A DNA stretch of 19,360 nt from an uncultured Prevotellaceae bacterium (GTDB taxonomy: Bacteria; Bacteroidota; Bacteroidia; Bacteroidales; Bacteroidaceae). Every line of letters starts with the position of its first letter. Position 1 is the stretch's first letter. Of the stretch, positions 14,478 through 19,360 are shown piece by piece. Below the pieces are notes generated by a model. It searched no databases and was not told the origin of the DNA. It was given only the letters and a program-made list of their open reading frames with translations. Location: the NCBI GenBank assembly GCA_946413885.1, contig CAMKMK010000009.1, positions 1 to 19,360 on the forward strand, written 5' to 3'. The position numbers and the translations under genes were made by a program.

Positions 14478-15568
14478 TGCGTCGCCTTCCTTTTTTGACT
14501 AAGTCTGATCGCCGTGCTCTTCTGATTCTGGAATGGATTCTTATCCTGGGTATCTTTGCCTTGTGGATACGTACAATCCATAAGCCTATGCCACAAGAGA
14601 ATCTTCCTGCTGATAGCATATCGATTAATTCATCTTCTCTCTATGCTGATCACAGGTCATCCTCTTTCCATAAAAAGGGTAGATCGGGGAGAGAATCTTC
14701 TTATTATGTTCCAGAATCTTTGGAAACCTTCCCTTTTGATCCCAATACTGCTGATAGTACTCACTTGTTGCGCCTGGGCTTGGCTCCATGGCAGGTGCGT
14801 GCCATCTATAAGTACCGCTCTATGCATGGAAGGTATCACACGCCTGAAGATTTCAAGCGTTTGCCAGGTATGACTATGGAGTTATGGAATCGTCTTTCAC
14901 CTTATATCCGTATCAGTGACGAGTTCCGTTATTTGACAGATTCTGAAATCTCTTCTAAACGCCAGAGTAATTCTCCATCTTCCCTTAAGTCATCGCCCCC
15001 TTCTGCTCGTAACATGAAAGGACACGATTCTTCAACACCTGCTTCATCAGATTCGTCTCGTCGAGAAAATCGAGAGAGTGATTTAACTCTACATAATGGA
15101 GGGAATGCTTTGGAAGAAAAGGAATCGTCTTCTTATCAGAATGTTGGAGAGACAGGAAGACGATCTTCCAAATACCCTCAAGGTACAGTGGTGGATGCAA
15201 ATTTGGCTGATACAACCGAATTGATGAGGATTCCTCAGATAGGGAATTATCGTGCCAATAGGATTGTTGCTTATCGTGAGTCTTTGGGGGGATTTGTCAA
15301 GGTAGAACAAGTGATGGAGTCTTGCGAGATGCCTGATGAGGTTTTTGAGTGGTTTTGTGTATCAGATGTCCCTTTACGCCGCCTGAATGTGAATAAGCTC
15401 ACTTTGCGTCAACTGATGCGTCATCCCTACATTACTTTTTACCAGGCGCGCGCGATAGTGGAATATCGAAAGAGACATGGCGATTTGAAGAACTTGAATC
15501 AACTTCTATTCTTGAAAGAATTCGCAGAAGAAGATATCACTCGTCTCTCGCCTTATTTGGAATTCTGA
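14477..15568 (+). CDS. Membrane-anchored helix-hairpin-helix protein (ComEA-like repeats)
   Basis: A 363-residue protein with a basic N-terminus, one membrane segment (about 15-33), a Ser-rich linker, and three HhH units of the ComEA kind at about 85-145, 238-297 and 300-363. The unit pattern is visible as FDPNTADSTHLLRLGL, VDANLADTTELMRIPQIG and LNVNKLTLRQLMRHPYI, each followed by an A..I..YR helix and a second helix ending near LSPY or its equivalent. A Ser/Arg-rich, disordered-looking stretch (about 155-235) separates units 1 and 2. Charge distribution predicts N-terminus inside and HhH units in the periplasm. HhH units bind DNA backbone without sequence preference; ComEA does so during DNA uptake. 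That function is only a possibility here. It is translationally coupled to NSS copy 2. Confidence 0.86.
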   Translation: MRRLPFLTKSDRRALLILEWILILGIFALWIRTIHKPMPQENLPADSISINSSSLYADHRSSSFHKKGRSGRESSYYVPESLETFPFDPNTADSTHLLRLGLAPWQVRAIYKYRSMHGRYHTPEDFKRLPGMTMELWNRLSPYIRISDEFRYLTDSEISSKRQSNSPSSLKSSPPSARNMKGHDSSTPASSDSSRRENRESDLTLHNGGNALEEKESSSYQNVGETGRRSSKYPQGTVVDANLADTTELMRIPQIGNYRANRIVAYRESLGGFVKVEQVMESCEMPDEVFEWFCVSDVPLRRLNVNKLTLRQLMRHPYITFYQARAIVEYRKRHGDLKNLNQLLFLKEFAEEDITRLSPYLEF

Positions 15569-15570
15569 AA

Positions 15571-15613
15571 CAAAAAGCCATCCCTTTTCCACAAAACGAG
15601 AGAAAAGGGATGG
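15571..15613 (-). terminator. Intrinsic terminator of the alpha-galactosidase gene
   Basis: A perfect 12-bp inverted repeat, CCATCCCTTTTC (15578-15589) and GAAAAGGGATGG (15602-15613), with a 12-nt loop. On the minus strand the stem is followed by CTTTTTGTTT, the expected U-rich tail. On the plus strand the hairpin starts 9 nt after the stop of the HhH gene but has no U run, so it is a weaker candidate terminator in that direction. Confidence 0.82.
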
Positions 15614-15622
15614 ACATAAAGA

Positions 15623-15635
15623 GAACGAAACGAAA
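15623..15635 (-). promoter_or_regulatory. 13-nt terminator-linked motif, copy 1
   Basis: GAACGAAACGAAA on the plus strand, read TTTCGTTTCGTTC in the direction of the alpha-galactosidase transcript. It sits 49 nt after that gene's stop and exactly 9 nt before its terminator hairpin. An identical 13-mer at 17853-17865 has the same 9-nt spacing to another hairpin. Confidence 0.6.
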
Positions 15636-15684
15636 TAAAGTCCTTTTGTTGTTGACCTTGGATCTTGTCAGTGAATAGTTTTTT

Positions 15685-17739
15685 TTAGATTCTCTCCACA
15701 AAAAGCAGAAGACTAGTGTCCACCTCAGGAAGGTTCAGCTGAAGGCCTTCCATCAGTTCCTTGCCTAATTTTAATTGAGATGTGCCATCATCTTGATTTG
15801 TGAGACGATATGATGCGTCTGGAGATAGCCCATAAAGTCGGACTGAAAAGATGGGCTCATTATTGTCGTGATGTCGGAATGCCACCACGAATCCTGTATC
15901 ATCAGATGGACGACGAAGCTGATACGCTAACCAATTATCGTGCGCATCGGAACCATTGGTGCCAGTCAGAGGATAATAATCCTCAGTAAAATAGGGACGT
16001 ACGAGTAGATATTCGCGTTGACACTCTTGCATCTTGGTGAAATCCTCAACGTTTGTCATGATTTTCCAGTTATAAACCATGCTACTGCCCATGCTCGAGC
16101 GTAAACTGTACTTGTCCTCTCGATCTGGTAGTCCAAATCCTGTTCCGCTTTGAGGGAGAAAGAGATTGATGCCATAGGTATGACACTGCATGTCAGAGGG
16201 GTCGTTGTAGTAACAATCATCAGTGCGCCACATGGGAGCGCTGCGGAGCGTAGTCTCCCAGTCGAGACGCATACCACCGCTTGCACAGTTATCTATCAGC
16301 AAATGAGGGAAACGATGAAGAAGGTAATCCCAATATCGGTACAGACCACATATGTAGCGTATCTCAGTGATTCCTCGTCGTCCTTGTTTATCAGCTGCTT
16401 GCCAGAAGCCTACGGGATCCATGTTGAAGTCTTGTCGATAGTAATCGATGGCATTTCGTTCGATGAAATCACCGATATATTGACACAGCCAATCTACGGC
16501 GGAGGAGTCGGCTAAGTTGAAAAGAAGTGTGGAATTATTCTCTAGACGGAGCATAAACTCGGGGTGTTCTCGTGCCCATTTGGTCCCCTCTATGACACGT
16601 TCCGGCTCAAACCAAACCATAAATTTACGTCCCATTTTATGGCATGCATCAGAAAGTTCGCGCAATCCGTTGGGCCAGTTGTCAGGATTCTCCACCCAAT
16701 TGCCTACTGTGTTGGCCCAATTCTTGCCATCTTGGTATTGATCGGCTTCAATGTACCATCCTGCATCCAACCAACTGGCTTCTGCCTTGAGTCCGAATTT
16801 TTGCTGGCGCTGTAAAAGAGCTTTTGCCATCAAATTGGTCATGCAAGTATATTCGTTGCATGGAGCAGGATCACCCCAACTGAATCCAAAGAAATAGGGA
16901 TAATGGGCCCACTTGCCGTCTATTTTGCGAGTGTGGTGAGCCAAGATGAAACGTCGCCATTGATTATGACCTTCGAAACGGTTCTCGTTGTGCCAGAAAA
17001 GCAGAGCCACACTGGCGGTGCGGATGCTTTCTCCAGGCAGGAGATATGTCTGCAGATTAGTTAAACCTGTTCGGTAAATGAAATCGCGACTTGAGGTTGA
17101 AATCATCTGAGCATGCCAGTTGCCTGTCCATCCAATAGCGGACATGACTCCTTGATGTGAACTAGGATGCTCAATGTTGAAGAAAGGAGCTATCAGGGCT
17201 GAACTCCGTCCACCACCCCGATTCTGGAGTAAAAGTGTATCACTAGAATGAAAAACACGATCATGAGGAGCGAAATCACTGCGGCTGGGTATACTACCAT
17301 TGAAGTAATGCAGTACGGGTTCTCCTTGACCAGGGAATTGGAACTGGATGTCGGATTCAATAACGTTGGACAATTCGGCACTGTTTTGTGAGCCTTCATT
17401 CGTAAAACGGATAACCCATTCAACACTTTGATAATCAGAATACGATGTAACATCGCAATCCACTCGCATTGATGTTTTTGGATCAGTGTAGGAGAAACGA
17501 CGACGCTTGACCTGTTCATCCTCGCTTGGCAAAAGTGAAACGTTGTATTTCCACTTTGTGATGAATTGAGAAGAAGCTTTTCCATCCAGTGTAAAGGAGA
17601 AAGGAGGTACTTTCCCTCTTGCAAAATGTTGAGCAACCCACTTGTCTATGGGAGTGGATTTTGTCCCCATTATGCTAACTGTCTGAGATTTAGCATTTAG
17701 ACTTGCTAAAGTAATCAGTAGAATGAGTATTCTCTTCAC
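15685..17739 (-). CDS. Secreted alpha-galactosidase-type glycoside hydrolase (GH36-like, clan GH-D)
   Basis: A 684-residue exported glycosidase. A signal peptide covers about the first 19 residues; an N-terminal beta-rich region runs to about 270 and a catalytic (beta/alpha)8 domain from about 280. The clan GH-D retaining residues are visible: nucleophile Asp437 in YYRQDFNMDP and an acid/base candidate in WRTDD (Asp507 or Asp508), with CASGGMRLD (485-493) between them, as in GH36. WLDAGWY (323-329) and MVWFEPE (374-380) are also typical. The expected activity is removal of terminal alpha-galactose from plant galactosides; alpha-N-acetylgalactosaminidase is an alternative within the clan. The start is GTG at 17739; the first internal ATG (residue 24) would lose the signal. 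It stands alone, with no SusC/SusD-like genes in view, and has its own terminator. Confidence 0.85.
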   Translation of the reverse strand: MKRILILLITLASLNAKSQTVSIMGTKSTPIDKWVAQHFARGKVPPFSFTLDGKASSQFITKWKYNVSLLPSEDEQVKRRRFSYTDPKTSMRVDCDVTSYSDYQSVEWVIRFTNEGSQNSAELSNVIESDIQFQFPGQGEPVLHYFNGSIPSRSDFAPHDRVFHSSDTLLLQNRGGGRSSALIAPFFNIEHPSSHQGVMSAIGWTGNWHAQMISTSSRDFIYRTGLTNLQTYLLPGESIRTASVALLFWHNENRFEGHNQWRRFILAHHTRKIDGKWAHYPYFFGFSWGDPAPCNEYTCMTNLMAKALLQRQQKFGLKAEASWLDAGWYIEADQYQDGKNWANTVGNWVENPDNWPNGLRELSDACHKMGRKFMVWFEPERVIEGTKWAREHPEFMLRLENNSTLLFNLADSSAVDWLCQYIGDFIERNAIDYYRQDFNMDPVGFWQAADKQGRRGITEIRYICGLYRYWDYLLHRFPHLLIDNCASGGMRLDWETTLRSAPMWRTDDCYYNDPSDMQCHTYGINLFLPQSGTGFGLPDREDKYSLRSSMGSSMVYNWKIMTNVEDFTKMQECQREYLLVRPYFTEDYYPLTGTNGSDAHDNWLAYQLRRPSDDTGFVVAFRHHDNNEPIFSVRLYGLSPDASYRLTNQDDGTSQLKLGKELMEGLQLNLPEVDTSLLLFVERI

Positions 17740-17793
17740 GGTTCAAATATTTAAAGGCTGTATGTTATTCTTTTTCCGCTTTGAAAGAATGGC

Positions 17794-17843
17794 AAAATCT
17801 GAATCTGAGTCCGACCTGAGCCGGAACTCAGATTTCAGATTTT
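17794..17843 (-). terminator. Long hairpin, probable terminator of the parA operon
   Basis: The left arm is 17794-17810 (AAAATCTGAATCTGAGT) and the right arm 17826-17843 (ACTCAGATTTCAGATTTT), which pair throughout except for one unpaired A. An inner CCG/CGG extends the stem into a loop of about 8 nt. On the minus strand the stem ends in GATTTT, followed by GCCATTCTTT, so the U run is short and partly inside the stem. It lies about 93 nt after the stop of the parA partner gene and before the alpha-galactosidase start. Confidence 0.65.
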
Positions 17844-17852
17844 ACACAAGAT

Positions 17853-17865
17853 GAACGAAACGAAA
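17853..17865 (-). promoter_or_regulatory. 13-nt terminator-linked motif, copy 2
   Basis: GAACGAAACGAAA, identical to the copy at 15623-15635. Read on the minus strand it comes 70 nt after the stop of the parA partner gene and exactly 9 nt before the hairpin at 17843-17794. The 9-nt linkers are also similar (ACACAAGAT here, ACATAAAGA at copy 1, plus strand). Confidence 0.6.
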
Positions 17866-17935
17866 AGTCAATATACCGTAGAATATATCTCCGATATGTA
17901 GATTTTCCGCTACTTTCTGCATTTTATGATGTCGT

Positions 17936-18319
17936 TCACTTTTTCTTGACATAGTGATAGATTGTTTTCTCAAACTCTAAAATCATTTGGCGAGCTTCTT
18001 CGTCGAGTCCCACACCTTCCACATAATGTTCATCGAGGAACTTGTGGAGAGCTACGCGAACTACATTCTGTTTCTCAAACTTGTTGAGGAACGAGATGTA
18101 ATCTAATGCAATGCGATCTTCTTCAGTAGTGAAGAAACTGAATCCACCCATCTTCTGAATGGAACACACACGCTTGAAAAGCATCTTATGTGTGGCAGCT
18201 TTCTGGACAATCTCTGAACGCACCGTCTCGTTCGATGGGAGAGGTTGTGGAGCCACGAAGGTTTCACTTGCTTCCTGTGCCACTCGGGCTATATTGAGAG
18301 ATGTTTTTTTGATTGCCAT
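17936..18319 (-). CDS. Small ParA-partner protein, possibly ribbon-helix-helix DNA-binding
   Basis: A 127-residue soluble protein starting at the ATG at 18319 (MAIKKTSLNIARVAQ). It follows parA by 16 bp on the same strand and so is the likely partner of that ATPase. The N-terminal third is basic and Pro/Ser-containing, as expected for a flexible region that contacts a ParA. The C-terminal part is helical, with a segment FFTTEEDRIALDYISFLN, then VVRVALHKFLDEHY, that resembles a strand-helix-helix DNA-binding protein. In Bacteroidales mobile elements a ParA gene is often followed by a small DUF3408-type gene. The placement is similar, but I cannot confirm membership. A frame open upstream to 18445 overlaps parA and is not expected to be used. 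Confidence 0.75.
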   Translation of the reverse strand: MAIKKTSLNIARVAQEASETFVAPQPLPSNETVRSEIVQKAATHKMLFKRVCSIQKMGGFSFFTTEEDRIALDYISFLNKFEKQNVVRVALHKFLDEHYVEGVGLDEEARQMILEFEKTIYHYVKKK

Positions 18320-18335
18320 TTTTAATTCATGTATT

Positions 18336-19235
18336 CTATTCTTTTTCAGTTTTACTTCTTTCTTGTATGAAACGTTTGTAGGCAGCGTTTGCCAATTGTC
18401 CCCATCGTTGAGGTGTCCAACTATGAGGTCGGGTCCCACGTCCAATAATATACTCAGCTACACGCATGTAATCATCGGCTGCTGTGCTATCGGGACTGTA
18501 CTCGAAGAGAGACATCTCATAGGCTACTGACTCGTTGCACCGCACACATTCTCGTATATAAATAGGAAATAAGGGAGCTTTCACTTCATTGATGTCACTG
18601 TAGTAGGCCTTCACTTCTCGTGAGATAGCTCGACGAGGATTCCATCGAATCAATAGATAGCCAAGTATTTCTACGTGAGCTTTCAGTTGTATTCTTACCT
18701 TATCTATATACGCGAGCAATCGTGGCAAACCTTGCAGATTGTATATGCTGGCCTCTGTGGGAACAATCACGAAGTCGCTAGCAACCAGTGCATTGGTATT
18801 CATCAATGTCTCGCCACCTGGTGCGCAGTCAATGAAAACGTAGTCGTACATGTCTCGAATGGCGATCCCACTCTCGGGATCCACCACAGACAGGAACTCC
18901 TCTAATCGATGTTCACGATTGTACATGAGTTGTAGCTCAGCATTTATGTTGCTCATGCTTTGACTACTGGGAATATAATCCAGTCCTTCGTATCGCGTAT
19001 AGATGGGAAAAGATAATACTTCACCTGATTTGCTGTCATGCATCCATTCGTAGATAGTAGAATCTGCTTCTTTGTGTACTGTTTTGTCGATTGTGTCTGT
19101 TAGGTTGCATTGCGGATCTGTGTCAACCAAAAGTATTTTTTTTCCGAGCAGCCAGAGAGCAAAAGCCAGATTGACTACCGTGGTAGTCTTGGCACAACCG
19201 CCTTTGTCGTGGAGCACACAGATAACTTTCGACAT
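18336..19235 (-). CDS. ParA-family ATPase with variant Walker A
   Basis: A 299-residue member of the ParA/MinD family, which uses ATP-dependent dimerisation and DNA binding to place DNA or protein cargo. The deviant Walker A loop is KGGCAKTTT (11-19), with signature Lys11 and Lys16 kept but the usual GK written as AK. Walker A' is LLVDTDPQCNLT (Asp38 and Asp40) and Walker B is YVFIDCAPG (Asp136). The C-terminus (about 265-299) is basic and carries W/R-rich residues, possibly for DNA contact. The ATG at 19235 starts MSKVICVLHDKGG directly; a longer frame from TTG 19280 would overlap the -7 element. Presence of a ParA/partner pair next to ordinary metabolic genes could mean an integrated element or plasmid-like module starting beyond the window; no integrase or relaxase is in view. 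Confidence 0.88.
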   Translation of the reverse strand: MSKVICVLHDKGGCAKTTTVVNLAFALWLLGKKILLVDTDPQCNLTDTIDKTVHKEADSTIYEWMHDSKSGEVLSFPIYTRYEGLDYIPSSQSMSNINAELQLMYNREHRLEEFLSVVDPESGIAIRDMYDYVFIDCAPGGETLMNTNALVASDFVIVPTEASIYNLQGLPRLLAYIDKVRIQLKAHVEILGYLLIRWNPRRAISREVKAYYSDINEVKAPLFPIYIRECVRCNESVAYEMSLFEYSPDSTAADDYMRVAEYIIGRGTRPHSWTPQRWGQLANAAYKRFIQERSKTEKE

Positions 19236-19277
19236 CTTATTTCTTGATGTAGTGACTGTTTTTTTTATTTCTGGCCA

Positions 19278-19308
19278 CAAATATATGTGATTTTTTCTTT
19301 TTCACAAA
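19278..19308 (-). promoter_or_regulatory. Bacteroidota-type promoter for parA
   Basis: On the minus strand: TTTG at 19308-19305, a 19-bp spacer, then TATATTTG at 19285-19278, matching TTTG/TAnnTTTG. The predicted transcription start is near 19271, leaving a leader of roughly 35 nt before the ATG at 19235. Confidence 0.7.
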
Positions 19309-19310
19309 GA

Positions 19311-19352
19311 AATATATAAATATTTTCGAATATTTTTCAGTATTTATATATT
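19311..19352. repeat. AT-rich 12-bp inverted repeat upstream of parA
   Basis: AATATATAAATA (19311-19322) and TATTTATATATT (19341-19352) are perfect inverted copies around an 18-nt centre that contains TTCGAA. The repeat lies immediately upstream of the parA -33 element. It could be an operator or partition site, but base composition here is so AT-rich that chance is possible. Confidence 0.45.
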
Positions 19353-19360
19353 CAGGTACT

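Noticed and set aside
15623..17865. 13-bp direct repeats as target-site duplication of a transposon
   Set aside because: No transposase or terminal inverted repeats are present, and both copies sit at the same 9-nt distance from a hairpin, which points to shared terminator modules instead.
18320..18445. N-terminal extension of the parA partner gene
   Set aside because: It overlaps the parA coding sequence in another frame; the ATG at 18319, 16 bp after parA, is the natural start.

Overview
The window looks like chromosome of a Bacteroidota organism, most probably a Prevotella-like member of the Bacteroidales. The evidence is gene content and sequence style (dgt-dut followed by a TPR protein, a DUF4292-type lipoprotein and an EnvC-like protein; an ArgE-type deacylase; RF2 of Bacteroidales type), together with promoters of the Bacteroidota form (TTTG, about 19-21 bp, TAnnTTTG) and weak Shine-Dalgarno signals. 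I ran no database search, so names rest on recognised motifs and remembered family members.

Layout. (1) Bases 3-6087, all on +: an unidentified 3' gene end, dGTPase, dUTPase, a secreted TPR protein, a DUF4292-type lipoprotein and a secreted coiled-coil/degenerate LytM protein. Spacing is tight, so this may be one transcript joining nucleotide-pool hygiene to envelope functions. (2) Bases 6191-6310: six 10-bp near-palindromes at an exact 22-bp period, between the convergent envC-like and argE genes; the last unit contains the argE stop codon. (3) Divergent argE (-) and fadD-prfB-small membrane protein-CYTH (+), driven by back-to-back promoters around a 12-bp palindrome. (4) Bases 11076-11173: a second 22-bp-period array of the same family, again between convergent genes (CYTH and VanZ-like). 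(5) A + operon of two paralogous NSS sodium symporters and a membrane-anchored helix-hairpin-helix protein. (6) On -, a GH36-type alpha-galactosidase, then a ParA ATPase with a small partner gene. Both - transcription units end in a hairpin that is preceded, at identical 9-nt spacing, by the same 13-nt sequence.

The most unusual material is non-coding: the two 22-bp-period arrays and the terminator-linked 13-mer. No tRNA, rRNA, CRISPR-cas or insertion sequence was seen. No intergenic stretch exceeds 300 bp.
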